DNA from: Brucella cytisi
GTDB taxonomy: Bacteria > Pseudomonadota > Alphaproteobacteria > Rhizobiales > Rhizobiaceae
NCBI GenBank assembly: GCA_012103075.1
Contig: JAAVLQ010000001.1
Coordinates: forward strand, 310,001-374,000
Length of the DNA stretch: 64,000 nt
Reading direction: 5' to 3'
The notes below the pieces were generated by a model. That model was not told where the DNA came from. It saw only the letters and a program-made list of their open reading frames with translations, and did no database searches. Positions 19,393-29,582 of this stretch are shown here, one piece after another; the stretch's first letter is position 1; each line of letters starts with the position of its first letter. The translations under genes and the position numbers were made by a program.

Positions 19393-20450
19393 ATGGCATC
19401 TGTATCCATCCGAAATGCAATCAAGAAATATGGCAATGTCGGCGTGTTGCACGGCGTATCAGTGGATATTCAGGACGGCGAATTTGTCGTGCTGGTCGGC
19501 CCGTCGGGTTGTGGCAAGTCAACGCTTTTGCGCATGATCGCAGGACTTGAAGAAATCAGCGATGGCGAAATCGCCATCGGCCCGCGTGTGGTCAATGATC
19601 TGCGCGCCAAAGAGCGCGATATTGCCATGGTGTTCCAGAATTATGCGCTCTATCCGCATATGACGGTGGCTGACAATATGGGCTTTGCGCTCATGCTGAA
19701 AAATGCACCGAAGGAAGAACGCGACAGCCGCGTCAATCGTGCAGCGGAAATCCTCGGCCTCAACAAGCTGCTCGACCGCTTCCCGCGCCAGCTTTCCGGT
19801 GGTCAGCGCCAGCGTGTGGCGATGGGCCGTGCGATCGTGCGCGATCCGCAGGTCTTTTGTTCGATGAGCCGCTATCCAATCTCGACGCTAAATTGCGCGT
19901 GCAGATGCGCGGCGAAATCAAGAGTCTGCATCAGCGTCTGAAGACCACCACGATTTACGTCACCCACGACCAGATCGAAGCCATGACCATGGCTGACAAG
20001 ATCGTTGTCATGCGTGATGGTCTGGTGGAACAAATCGGCGCACCGCTCGATCTTTATGACCGCCCGGCCAATATGTTTGTCGCGGGCTTCATCGGTTCCC
20101 CATCGATGAACTTCGTAAACGGCAAGATCGAGGAAGGCTCGTTTGTGGCTGACGGTGGATTCCGCATGGCCCTGCCGGAAGGCGATTATGCAAGTCTTTC
20201 GGGCAAGGCCGTTTATGGTATGCGCCCTGAGCATATGAAGATTGCAGAGCAGGGCGTGCCAGTCACGGTTGATATTGTCGAGCCGACTGGCTCGGAAATT
20301 ATGGTCATGGGCAAGCTCGGCGATCAGCCGATTACCTGCCTGTTCCGCGAACGCCTGACCGTGCGTCCCGGCGATGTGCTGACCATTGCGATTGATCCAG
20401 CAACAAGCCATGTGTTTGAGCCGGAAAAAGGCAAACGCGTCAGCCGTTAA
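19393..20450 (+). CDS. ABC sugar importer ATPase (MalK/UgpC type), importer 2
   Basis: About 353 residues. Walker [41 protein letters not shown], then [33 protein letters not shown] and a C-terminal TOBE region ([10 protein letters not shown]). The frame breaks at about 19856: GTC-TTTT-GTTCGAT needs a fifth T to give VFLFDEP. The ATG at 19393 ([14 protein letters not shown]) is preferred over an in-frame TTG at 19381. Last gene of the rightward catabolic unit; a strong terminator follows. Confidence 0.9.
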
Positions 20451-20467
20451 AAACTAAATATCAAAAG

Positions 20468-20497
20468 AAAACGCCGGGTAAAAAGCCCGGCGTTTTT
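20468..20497 (+). terminator. rho-independent terminator after importer 2
   Basis: Stem AAAACGCCGGG / CCCGGCGTTTT around a TAAAAAG loop, followed by T-rich sequence (TTTTTATTTATTTG). It ends the rightward sugar operon; the A-rich left flank also makes it usable for the converging preA transcript. Confidence 0.88.
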
Positions 20498-20512
20498 ATT
20501 TATTTGTTTTAC

Positions 20513-20556
20513 GCGCATCTTATCCGAAAACCGGTTCCCACTTTTCGGGATGCGCT
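20513..20556. repeat. short palindromic intergenic repeat (rhizobial RIME-like), copy 1
   Basis: Reads GCGCATCT ... CCGAAAACCGGTTCCCACTTTTCGG ... GATGCGCT; the outer ends GCGCATC and GATGCGC pair and the interior CCGAAAA / TTTTCGG pair. Related copies occur at 53885-53929, 55168-55197 and 60730-60772. It matches the type of dispersed intergenic palindrome common in Brucella and rhizobia. Confidence 0.7.
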
Positions 20557-21869
20557 CTATTCCGCCGCTTCTTTGACCGCCATCGGATTGTTCGGATGGG
20601 TTGTCCAATTGGCATATTGTGCCGGGATTGGTGCCTTGGTGCGTGGATCGAAATCTCCGATCTGCTCCATGGTGATGCAATCCTCGACCGGGCAGACATT
20701 GACGCAGAGATTGCAGCCAACGCATTCCTCATCGATCACCTCAAAGTGCCGCGCACCATTCACCAGACTGGTGATTGCCTGATGCGAGGTATCTTCGCAG
20801 GCAATATGGCAACGGCCGCACTTGATGCAAGAATCCTGATCAATCCGTGCTTTGGTGACATAATTGAGGTTGAGATACTGCCAGTCGCTGACATGCCCCA
20901 CCGCCATGCCGCGGAAATCATCGAGCGTCTGATAGCCTTTGCTGTCCATCCAGTCGGAAAGACCATCGATCATTTCTTCAACGACCTTGAAGCCATAGGT
21001 CATAGCAGCGGTACAGACCTGAACCGTGCCGCAGCCGAGCGCGATAAATTCGGCAGCATCGCGCCATGTGGTAATCCCGCCAATGCCTGAAATCGGCAGG
21101 CCGTAGGTTTCAGGATCGCGTGCGATTTCAGCCACCATGTTCAGCGCAATCGGCTTGACGGCTGGTCCGCAATAACCGCCATGGCTGCCGCGACCATCGA
21201 TGGACGGCACCGGTGACATGCTGTCGAGATCGACCGACACAATCGAATTGATCGTGTTGATCAGCGATACCGCATCGGTGCCGTTTTCTTTCGCGCCACG
21301 CGCTGGCTTGCGAATATCGGTGATGTTCGGCGTCAGCTTGGTAATCACCGGCATACGGCTATATTGCTTGCACCATTTCACAACCATGCCGACATATTCC
21401 GGCACCTGACCGACAGCCGCACCCATGCCGCGCTCGCTCATGCCGTGCGGACAACCGAAGTTCAGCTCAATGCCGTCGGCACCGGTTTCTTCCACCGGGG
21501 CAGGATTGCTTTCCACGCTTCTTCTTCGCACGGCACCATGATCGAAGCGATCAATGCGCGGTCGGGCCAGCGCATCTTCACTTCTTTCATTTCACGCAGG
21601 TTCACTTCAAGCGGCCGGTCGGTGATCAGCTCGATATTGTTAAGACCAAGCAACCGCCGGTCAGCACCATGGATCGCGCCATAACGCGGACCATTGACAT
21701 TGACCACCGGTGGGCCTTCAGCCCCCAGCGTTTTCCAGACCACGCCACCCCAGCCAGCCTTGAAAGCACGCTCGACATTGTAAGCTTTTTTGTCAGTCGG
21801 CGGAGCCGAAGCCAGCCAGAACGGATTTGGAGATTTAATGCCGAGGAAGTTCGTTGAAAGATCAGCCAT
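20557..21869 (-). CDS. preA: NAD-dependent dihydropyrimidine dehydrogenase, FMN/FeS subunit
   Basis: Reduces uracil or thymine to the dihydropyrimidine (step 1 of the pathway) with PreT. About 436 residues: an N-terminal FMN-binding TIM barrel (SAPPTDKKAYNVERAF; ELNFGCPHGMSERGMGAA; SGIGGITTWRDAAEF) and a C-terminal ferredoxin domain with two 4Fe-4S motifs, CIKCGRCHIAC and CVGCNLCVNVCPV. The frame breaks near 21497 in a C run (ILPP-VEETGADG). The start is the ATG at 21869 after GGAGAGTAAAC, overlapping the preT end by 8 bp. Confidence 0.92.
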
Positions 21870-23381
21870 GTTTACTCTCCTCAGCCCTGTTCCCCGCCCA
21901 ATGGCACACTGCGGTCGCGCAAAGCAGAGGGGAGGGCGCATGAAGTGCGCCGCCCGACAATACCGCATCGGCAAAGCCTTCAATCGCTTCGGGACGTTTT
22001 GTCAGCGTCGCATGGATGGATTCTGCTGCAACCTTGCCGTCTTCCACCGATGCAACGGTCAGATCCTGACCACCTGCAACGCAGTCACCCCCGCCCATAT
22101 GCCCTCAACGGATGTGCGACGATCTTCATCGACGCTGATGCGTCCTTTGGAAAGCCCGATGCCAGATCCCGCAATTGGTTCGGGTTCAAACTTCTGGCCG
22201 ATAGCCTTGAAGACCTGATCGGCTTCAAGAATGAGATATTCGCCGGTGCCGGAAAGCTTGCCGCTATCGGCATTGGTATATTCAAACACAACCGCATTGA
22301 CGGTACCGTCTTCGTTCCGCTCAAGGGCATGCGGCTGCAACCAGTGACGGATCACCACGCCATGAATCTGTGCCAGTTCCTGCTCATAGGCACTGGCATT
22401 CATGTTTTCCTGACCGCGACGATAGACGATGGTGACGTTTTCAGCGCCAAGCTTCTTGGTCTGAATGGCAACGTCGACTGCAGTCATGCCGCCGCCGATA
22501 ACGACAACATTGCGACCCACAGGGAGCGAAGCGAGGTCTTTTGCCTGACGGAGATTGGCGATGTAATCGACGGCATCGATCACGTTGGGCGCATCTTCGC
22601 CGGCAAGCGCCAGATCGTTGACGCCCGGCATGCCCATGCCGAGGAAAACTGCATCATAGCCCGCCTTCAGCGCTTCAATGGTGATGTCCTGACCGAGCGT
22701 CTGGTTATATTCGATATTGATCGCGCCGATTTTCAGCACGAATTCAAGTTCGCGCTGGGCGAAATTATTGACTGTCTTATAGGCGGCAATACCATATTCA
22801 TTAAGACCGCCGCCCTTGGGCCGCGCCTCAAAAATCGTCACCTTATGGCCATACATCGCAAGGCGATGTGCAGCGGAGATACCTGCCGGGCCGGCACCAA
22901 CGATTGCGATGTGCTTGCCGGTATCAGGCGCGCGCTTGAATGGGTGATTGCCGGTTTCCATCAGAACATCGGTGGCATAGCGCTGCAATTCGCCAATCTT
23001 GACCGGCTTGCCTTCAGACGTTTCGCGCACACACACTTCTTCGCAGAGCGTTTCTGTCGGGCAAACACGGGCGCACATGCCACCCAGAATGTTTTCTGAA
23101 AGAATGGTCTTTGCCGCACCGATTGCATTGCCGGTGTTAATCTGGCGAATGAAACGCGGAATATCGATGCTGGTCGGGCATGCATTCATGCAAGGCGCAT
23201 CATAGCAATAATAGCAGCGGTCGGATTCAACGAGGGCTTCATGCTTGTTGAGCGGCGGATGCAGATCATCGAAAACATGCACATAGTCGGCCTTTTCCAG
23301 CCGCGAGCCATGAATATCAGGCCCGTTCGCATGTCCCGGATTATCAATTGCATCAATAGGCGAATTGTCTGCTGATCTCAT
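21862..23381 (-). CDS. preT: NAD-dependent dihydropyrimidine dehydrogenase, flavin subunit
   Basis: Glutamate-synthase small-subunit-like flavoprotein that passes electrons from NAD(P)H to PreA. N-terminal FeS region (CYYCYDAPCMNACPTSIDIP; CARVCPTETLCEEVC), FAD site VGAGPAGISAAHRLA, NAD(P) site VVIGGGMTAVDVA, then the C-terminal GGDCVAGGQDLTVASVEDGK, which is out of frame because a G run near 22090 is one short. The last 45 codons before the stop at 21862 are less convincing. The ATG at 23381 follows GGGAG; 23390 is an alternative start. A RutR-like box lies about 140 bp upstream. Confidence 0.9.
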
Positions 23382-23519
23382 CGATCGCATCTCCCATTTT
23401 TGCTTGTTCAGGCGCGGGTTCCCTTTGCACACCTTGAACGTTGTTCCGGGCTGCGATCTTTGCCGTCGCGTGATGCCCGTTAAAGACAGGATGACAGATT
23501 TTTACGGAAGGTCAAATTT

Positions 23520-23535
23520 TTTATCATCTGGTCAA
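23520..23535. promoter_or_regulatory. rutR box: RutR-like operator upstream of preT
   Basis: TTTATCATCTGGTCAA matches the RutR consensus TTGACCA-NN-TGGTCAA at 12 of 14 specified positions, with a perfect right half. A further GTCAAAT is at 23511-23517. It lies in the promoter region of the preT-preA operon and mirrors the box in front of pydC, so both halves of the pathway may be controlled by the same TetR protein. Confidence 0.65.
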
Positions 23536-23567
23536 TTTATGAGAGTTAGGCACTAGAAATAGAGAGG

Positions 23568-23589
23568 GGCCCGGCTTTGAAAGCGGGCC
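23568..23589 (-). terminator. hairpin after the DMT transporter gene
   Basis: On the minus strand GGCCCGCTTT and AAAGCCGGGCC pair with one bulged base around CA, 25 bp after the transporter stop, followed by a pyrimidine-rich CCCTCTCTATTTC rather than a clean T run. It probably separates the transporter transcript from the preT promoter region. Confidence 0.55.
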
Positions 23590-23614
23590 TTTGAGAGCTG
23601 ATCAGAGTGTGAAA

Positions 23615-24546
23615 TCAAAGCGGATCGGACTTGAGGCCGTCCGGTGTCACTTCCGAGGCAGGGAAAGTTTGGGATTCTTTGGGGAGTGCCGGGCGCGAGC
23701 TCAGCACCAGAGCACAGCCACTGATAATGACAGCAGCACCGACAAACTGGATCAAGGAAAGTTGTTCTTTGAGGAACACCGCACCGACGAGAACCGCGAT
23801 GACCGTTACCACGAATTCAACGCTGATAGCTTTTGTCGGCCCGACATTTCCAACCAGTTTGAAATAAAGCACATAGGTAAGCGCACTCATCACGCATGCC
23901 GAAATCAGCAGATACACAAAATCAATCATCCCCGGCATGGCTGGCACAGGAACGGCCAAGATCAGTGGCAAACTCAATATGCCGCCAAACACGAATGCGC
24001 CGATGGTGGTTTCCCATGAGCCGGTGGTAGAAAGACGACGGCTTGCATAGTTGCTGCCGAAAGCTGCGGAGAAGCAGGAGAAAAGCACAGCAATACAGCC
24101 CATGATGAATTCAGGCGTAACCGCAACAGCCGGGAAGCCGACCAGAAGCACAATGCCGGTCACGCCGAGGAGCAAGCCGATGAGGCCGCGCGACGTGATG
24201 CGTTCGAGACCCCAGAGCTGGCTGATTACCATCGAGAAAAGCGGAATGGATGCGACGCAGATCGCGGCCATTGCGGTGCCGATAAGCGGCGTCCCGTAGG
24301 AAAGGCCAATAAGCTGGCCCGCAACGGTGGTTGCACCAACTACGGCGAAGGGTTGCCAGCCCGCCTGAAAATCAAGATTGCGTCCGGAGAGTTTCGCGAT
24401 TGCAAAAGTGTTCCGGCGGCAATGAAGGAGCGGAAGGCAACCGCACCAGCCCAGCCAAAGGCTTCGACCACGCGCAGCACCACGAGGAACGAAAGTCCCC
24501 ATGCTACGGCAAGGAAAATATAGGTCGCGACGTCTCTGGGTTTCAT
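23615..24546 (-). CDS. DMT-superfamily transporter (EamA)
   Basis: About 310 residues, roughly ten membrane helices in two EamA repeats. The true start is the ATG at 24546 (MKPRDVATYIFLAVAWGLSF); a single-base break near 24402 shifts the frame to IAKLSGRNLDFQAGW and onward. First repeat AAICVASIPLFSMVIS; second repeat SALTYVLYFKLVGNVGPTKAISVEFVVTVIAV and LSLIQFVGAAVIISG. Family members export amino acids or metabolites; the substrate is not predictable. A longer apparent frame upstream to 24832 is not coding. Confidence 0.82.
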
Positions 24547-24617
24547 GCCAGCGGGCTTTCAAGAAGTATTGCGAATTATCGAATACCGGATTGTTAAGGA
24601 ACACCGTTGCAGCTTTA

Positions 24618-25091
24618 TTAGAGTGAAGCTGGATCAGGTCGTTTTGCGGCGGCGTTCGATGCCGCTTCTGCGATATTGGCAAAGAAGCGGTCTGCAATTT
24701 TTCGTGCGACTGAGCCGAGCAATTTCGTGCCGATCTGTGCCACCTTGCCACCGGCATCGCCACGTATAGCGTAGGATAAAATCGTGTCGTCACCATCTTC
24801 GTCCGGGCGCACATCGGTCGCACCGTGCGCAAACCCTGCTATAGAGCCTTCCCCATGGCCGGAGATCGTATAAGAGACAGGCGGTTTCATATTCGACAAT
24901 TCCAGAATGCCGTGAAAGCGGACTTTCAGGATTCCGAAACTCACTTTGAGGGCGGCACGTATCTCTGTTTCCGAAATGCGCTCTATATCTTCGCAACCGG
25001 GAATGCAGGATTTCAGCGTTTCAATGTCGTTCAACGCATCCCAGACTGCTTGGCGTGGTGCCGCAATCCGCTCTTCTCCGGTCAGGTCCAT
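24618..25091 (-). CDS. CoxG-like SRPBCC protein
   Basis: 157 residues, intact. It has the START/SRPBCC ligand-cavity fold with the CoxG signature: an N-terminal strand GEERIAAPRQAVWDALND, then LKSCIPGCEDIERIS, KVRFHGILELSNM, and a C-terminal helix GSVARKIADRFFANIAEAA. CoxG anchors or assembles CO dehydrogenase in some bacteria, but no cox genes are near here, so its function in this context is open. Confidence 0.8.
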   Translation of the reverse strand: MDLTGEERIAAPRQAVWDALNDIETLKSCIPGCEDIERISETEIRAALKVSFGILKVRFHGILELSNMKPPVSYTISGHGEGSIAGFAHGATDVRPDEDGDDTILSYAIRGDAGGKVAQIGTKLLGSVARKIADRFFANIAEAASNAAAKRPDPASL

Positions 25092-25241
25092 GCTTCACTC
25101 CGAGGTGGATCACCCTAAATTGATCAATATGGTGTATATGACACTCTGTCCAAATTGGAAGTTCGGTAATTTATTTGCCGCAAATCCTCTCTAAAACGCT
25201 TAATGTCCGCAATTAAATCGATTTGATTCGGGAGTAGCATC

Positions 25242-26892
25242 ATGGCAAGAGACGCGACGAAGCTTGAAGCAACGGTCGCAAAGCTTAAAAGCACTGGGCG
25301 GATTCGGCCCCGCACGATATGCGCGCGGCGTTCAAATCAGACCCGCGCCGGTTCGAGCGGTATTCGCTATCCCCTGGATGACCTTCTGTTCGATTGGTCA
25401 AAATGCCGGGTCAATGACGAGACGATCGGGCTCCTCAAGGAGCTGGCCGTTGCTGCCGATGTTGAAGGCCGTCGCGCAGCGATGTTTGCGGGTGAGCACA
25501 TCAACAACACGGAGGACCGTGCCGTTCTCCATGTCGCGCTGCGCGATACTTCCTCAAAGGAAGTGCTTGTTGACGGACACAATGTTGTACCGGACGTGAA
25601 GGAAGTGCTCGACCGTATGGCGGCATTTGCGGATGGCATTCGGTCGGGTGCGATCAAGGGAGCGACCGGAAAGAAGATCACCGATATCGTCAATATTGGC
25701 ATTGGCGGGTCCGACCTCGGACCGGTCATGGCAACTCTGGCTCTTTCCCCATATCATGATGGCCCGCGTGCGCATTTCGTCTCTAATATCGACGGTGCTC
25801 ATATTGCGGATGCGCTTGGCATTCTCGATCCTGCGACGACGCTTGTCATCATCGCTTCCAAGACGTTCACGACCATCGAAACAACGACCAACGCGCAGAC
25901 CGCGCGTAAATGGGTAGCAGATGCACTTGGAGAAGCGGCTGTGGGCGCCCATTTCGCTGCTGTCTCAACCGCATTGGACAAGGTTGCCGCCTTCGGCATT
26001 GCTGAAGACCGGGTCTTTGGTTTCTGGGACTGGGTCGGTGGACGTTATTCCGTATGGTCGGCCATCGGCCTGCCTGTGATGATTGCGATTGGACCGGAGG
26101 ATTTCCGCAAGTTTCTGGCAGGTGCGCATTCGATGGATGTGCATTTCCGAGACGCGCCGCTGGAAAAGAACTTAGCCGTCTGGCTTGGTCTCATCGGTTA
26201 CTGGCATCGTGCGATCTGTGGTTATGGCAGCCGTGCGATAATTCCATACGACCAGCGTCTTGCCCGTCTCCCAGCCTATCTGCAGCAGCTGGACATGGAG
26301 TCGAATGGCAAAAGCGTCACGGTCGACGGCAAGCCGGTTTCCGGTCCGACTGGCCCGGTTGTGTGGGGTGAACCCGCACGAACGGCCAGCACGCTTTCTT
26401 CCAGCTTCTGCATCAGGGCACCGACACTATTCCGCTCGAATTCATCGTTGCGGCAAAGGGCCATGAAAAGCACCTCGACCATCAGCATGAAATGTTGCTG
26501 GCGAATTGTCTTGCACAGTCCGAGGCCTTGATGAAGGGGCGTACCCTTGATGAAGCGCGGGCGCAGTTGAAGGCGAAGAACCTGCCGGAAAGCGAAGTTG
26601 AACGCATTGCTCCGCATCGCGTTTTCTCAGGCAATCGCCCTTCGTTGACGCTGGTTCATGACAAGCTTGATCCGTTTGCTCTCGGACGTCTGGTAGCGCT
26701 GTATGAACACCGCGTGTTCGTCGAAGCACAGATTTTCGGCATCAATGCTTTCGATCAATGGGGCGTGGAGCTTGGCAAGGAACTTGCCACCCAACTTCTG
26801 CCGGTGGTTTCGGGTGAAGAGAGCAGCGACGGTCGCGACGCTTCCACACAAAAGGGCTTGTCGCGCATCTGCATGCGCGAAGGAAAGCTTGA
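25242..26892 (+). CDS. pgi: glucose-6-phosphate isomerase
   Basis: Interconverts glucose-6-phosphate and fructose-6-phosphate in the cytoplasm. Recognisable blocks: [66 protein letters not shown], and the C-terminal [15 protein letters not shown]. Four frame defects: a lost A near 25288 ([11 protein letters not shown]), an extra C at about 25373 (YSLSLDDL), a lost G near 26370 ([18 protein letters not shown]) and a lost G near 26853, after which the end [12 protein letters not shown] is reached at 26892. About 550 residues when corrected, the normal length. Confidence 0.92.
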
Positions 26893-26921
26893 CGGCATTC
26901 TTTGCACAGCTAGAAATAAAG

Positions 26922-26951
26922 GAGAGCCGGGTTTGTAACCCGGCTCTCTTC
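26922..26951 (+). terminator. rho-independent terminator after pgi
   Basis: Perfect 12-bp stem GAGAGCCGGGTT / AACCCGGCTCTC with a TGT loop, 30 bp after the corrected pgi stop, followed by TTCAT. The T tract is short but the stem is strong. This confirms that pgi ends at 26892 and not at the frameshifted stop further on. Confidence 0.8.
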
Positions 26952-26974
26952 ATGAGAAATAAATGGGAAATGAA

Positions 26975-28039
26975 ATGAAAACCGAGATCGTAAAATTTGC
27001 CGGCGATGTACCGGGAAATGCCATCGAGTTGCGCGTGCTGCGCTTTGCAGGCAAGGACAGCGATGCGCCTTCCGCCTATTTGCAATCTTCGCTTCATGGG
27101 GCCGAACTTCCGGGTCAGGCGGCTCTTCATTTCCCTCGGTTCCGATGTTGAAGAAAGCGACTGAGGAAGGGCGCGTTCTTGGTAATATTACCATTGTTCC
27201 GCAAGCCAATCCGATCGGCTCCAATCAGTGGCAGGCACATCAGCATCTCGGCCGTTTCGAGACGTTTTCGCTGACCAATTTCAATCGCGCTTTCCCACTA
27301 CTGCCGGATTTCGACACGTCTGAACTGCCGGAGCCGGATGCGCCGATCTCACTGGCTCAGCGCCTGAAGGCGACGCTTTTGAAGCTGGCTCTGACGAACG
27401 ATATCGTGCTCGACCTGCATTGCGACGACGAGAGCGAAAATTACGTTTATATCGCGGAAGAATTCGCCGAAGACATGAAGGATCTGGCCATCGCGCTCAA
27501 TTCGACGGCAATCCTCGCATGGGACACGACAGCCGACGCAGCTTTTGAAGAAGCCTGTGCGCATCCGGTTCTGCAACTGCCGGCGGACAAGCGCAACATG
27601 AAACGCCGGGCTGTTACAACGGTTGAATTCCGTGGCTTGAGCGATGTTTATGCCGATATGGGCAAAGGCGATGCCGAAGGTCTGTACAAATTCCTCGTGC
27701 ATCGGGGCGTTGTTCGCGACGACAATGTGAGGCTAGAGACGGAATATAAAGGGTCTTGTCACGCCGCTCTCACATGTTGAGATGTTGCGCGCGCCGGAAG
27801 GCGGTATGGTGCTCTTTCATGTAGCGCCGGGCGATGAAGTAAAGGCGGGAACGAAGCTGGTTACAGTGGTTACGAAGCCGGGTGAACCGGAGGGCGACAT
27901 TACGCTGACCGCACCGCAGGCAGGCCGCATCCTAACTCGTCGTTCGCTGCGTTATGTGCGTCGTGGGGATGATCTTCTCAAGCTGCTTGGGGCACAGCCA
28001 TCAACCGTCAAGAAGCGTGCCGGTGCGCTGGAAGCATGA
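26975..28039 (+). CDS. succinylglutamate desuccinylase/aspartoacylase-family protein
   Basis: Zinc-dependent carboxypeptidase-fold deacylase of about 355 residues. Metal-site motifs: SSLHGAELPGQA near residue 40, VPQANPIGSNQW, and DLHCDDE near 150; the C-terminal beta domain (APEGGMVLFHVAPGDEVKAGT) is shared with AstE-like proteins of rhizobia. Frame breaks near 27135 (TTCCCTCGG for TTCCTGG, HFLVPMLKK) and near 27735 (LVTPLSHVEMLRAPEGG). The stop overlaps the next ATG by 4 bp. Substrate unknown; the M14 AstE-like group is broad. Confidence 0.8.
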
Positions 28040-28766
28040 GCGACAAGCTTTCCGCAGAACGTATGAAATCAATCCGCGCCGTCCTGTTCGACAAGGACGG
28101 CACCCTGATCGATTTCGACCGCACCGGTTTTCAATCTCGTGGCAACTGGCGCAGCGTGCAGCAAAAGGCGAGGAGCTGCGAGCTCGCGCGTTGCTCGATG
28201 CGGGAGGTTATGACTGGCTGACCGAGCGTTTCCGGGCCAATTCGGTCATTGCGGCAGGTACAGTCGAAGATATCGTTTCACTTTGGCATCCAGACGTCGC
28301 ATCCGAGCAGGTGCGCAAACTGGTCGAAGAATATGATGCTTATTGCGTCACCGAAGGTGCGCGTTCGGCGGTTGCGATCGAAGCCGTTCGCGAAACGCTG
28401 GAAACGCTGCGGGAGATGGGGCTTCGCCTTGGTATTGCCACCAACGATTCCGAGGCCGGTGCCCACGCAACTGCCAAAGCTCTGGGTATCCACGGGCTCT
28501 TCGAAGTTGTGATTGGCTACAACACGGCGGCGCGCCCAAAACCTTATCCCGACCCGCTGCTCTATTTTGCAGAAAAGCTGGGATTGGCACCCCACGAGAT
28601 CGCCATGGTCGGCGACAATCTGCATGATCTGGAAACAGCCCATGCTGCCGGAGCAGGGCTTGCAGTCGGTGTTCTATCGGGCAACTCTCCTCGTGAGGCG
28701 CTGGAGCCTCATGCCGATGTGGTGCTGGATAGCGTTGCTGGATTGCCTGAATTATTGAAGAGATGA
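28036..28766 (+). CDS. HAD-family phosphatase (Gph-like)
   Basis: About 243 residues with all four HAD motifs: FDKDGTLIDFD near residue 17 (nucleophile Asp), ATNDSE (motif II), the lysine in RPKPYPDP (motif III) and MVGDNLHDLE (motif IV). A frame break at 28124-28127 (CGCACCGGTTTTC for CGCACCTGGTTTTC) joins DFDRT to WFSISWQLAQRAAKGEE. Similar to phosphoglycolate phosphatases. Coupled to the upstream deacylase by an ATGA overlap. Confidence 0.83.
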
Positions 28767-28772
28767 GTGCTG

Positions 28773-28800
28773 GCTTCCATTCAATTCGTTGAATGGAAGC
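28773..28800. terminator. perfect hairpin after the HAD phosphatase
   Basis: GCTTCCATTCAA-TTCG-TTGAATGGAAGC: 12-bp stem closed by a TTCG tetraloop, seven bases after the phosphatase stop. No T run follows, so it may be a rho-dependent end or an RNA 3' stabiliser. Confidence 0.55.
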
Positions 28801-28880
28801 ATCATGACAATTCATCTTCAATGCTCTTGCGGTGTGATCGGTGTGGAGTAGCATGACGGAACGTTCAACGTTCCCGAGCT

Positions 28881-29516
28881 ATGTCCATGATCCTGATTGG
28901 TCAGTATGATTCCCCTTTTGTGCGGCGTGTCGCTATCGCCATGCGGCTTTACGGCCTGCCGTTCGAGCATGAACCATGGTCGACATTCGGTGACCGTGAC
29001 AGGATTGCGGAGTTCAATCCGCTGAGCCGCGTGCCGACGCTTGTCCTCGACGATGGCGACGTCGTGATCGAAAGCGCGTCGATACTCGATTATCTCGATG
29101 AGATCGCAGTCGGCAAGCCTCTATTAGTGGCGCAAAAGGTATCGAGCGCCGTCAGGCTTTTGAAGATATGCGCGCTTTCTACCGGTCTTGCCGATAAAGC
29201 CGTGAGCCTTCTCTATGAGGGTTTGCTGCGAAGCGAAAAATCAAGCGTTTGGGTGGAACGCTGCGAGACACAGATCGCGCGGGTGCTGGATGTTCTGGAA
29301 AGTGATCTTGCGGAAAGGAAATCATCATACTGGTTTGGAGACGATATTGGACATGCCGATATCGCGGCGGCTTGTGCGCTTCGCTTTCTGCGCGAGGCGC
29401 ATCCAAGCCTCTTTAATAAGCAGAAATATCCGGCATTGGCTGGTCTGGCAGCTCGATGCGAAGCGCTGGCACCTTTTCAGGAGATCGTTCAGCCTCTGGT
29501 GCCGCCCTCTGCATGA
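28881..29516 (+). CDS. glutathione S-transferase family protein
   Basis: 211 residues, intact. N-terminal thioredoxin-fold domain (ILIGQYDSPFVRRVAIAMRLYGLPFEH; the glutathione-binding VPTLVLDDGDVVIESASILDYLD with the cis-Pro and ES pair) and a C-terminal helical domain (YWFGDDIGHADIAAACALRFL). It acts in the cytoplasm, probably in detoxification or as a peroxidase-type GST. Flanked by hairpins on both sides, so a single-gene transcript is likely. Confidence 0.87.
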   Translation: MSMILIGQYDSPFVRRVAIAMRLYGLPFEHEPWSTFGDRDRIAEFNPLSRVPTLVLDDGDVVIESASILDYLDEIAVGKPLLVAQKVSSAVRLLKICALSTGLADKAVSLLYEGLLRSEKSSVWVERCETQIARVLDVLESDLAERKSSYWFGDDIGHADIAAACALRFLREAHPSLFNKQKYPALAGLAARCEALAPFQEIVQPLVPPSA

Positions 29517-29528
29517 TTCAGTCTGAAA

Positions 29529-29566
29529 CAAATGCGGCCGGATGAAATGTCCGGCCGTATTTGTTT
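29529..29566. terminator. bidirectional terminator between GST and fadD
   Basis: ACAAATgCGGCCGGA / TCCGGCCGtATTTGT around a TGAAATG loop. The A/T-rich stem base gives a T-rich tail in both directions, serving the converging GST and fadD transcripts. Confidence 0.8.
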
Positions 29567-29582
29567 GTAAACTTCAACGTTC

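Noticed and set aside
23615..24832. A 405-residue DMT transporter with a long N-terminal extension
   Set aside because: The extension upstream of about 24400 is low-quality sequence overlapping the CoxG-like gene in another frame; the real N-terminus is in a second frame starting at 24546.
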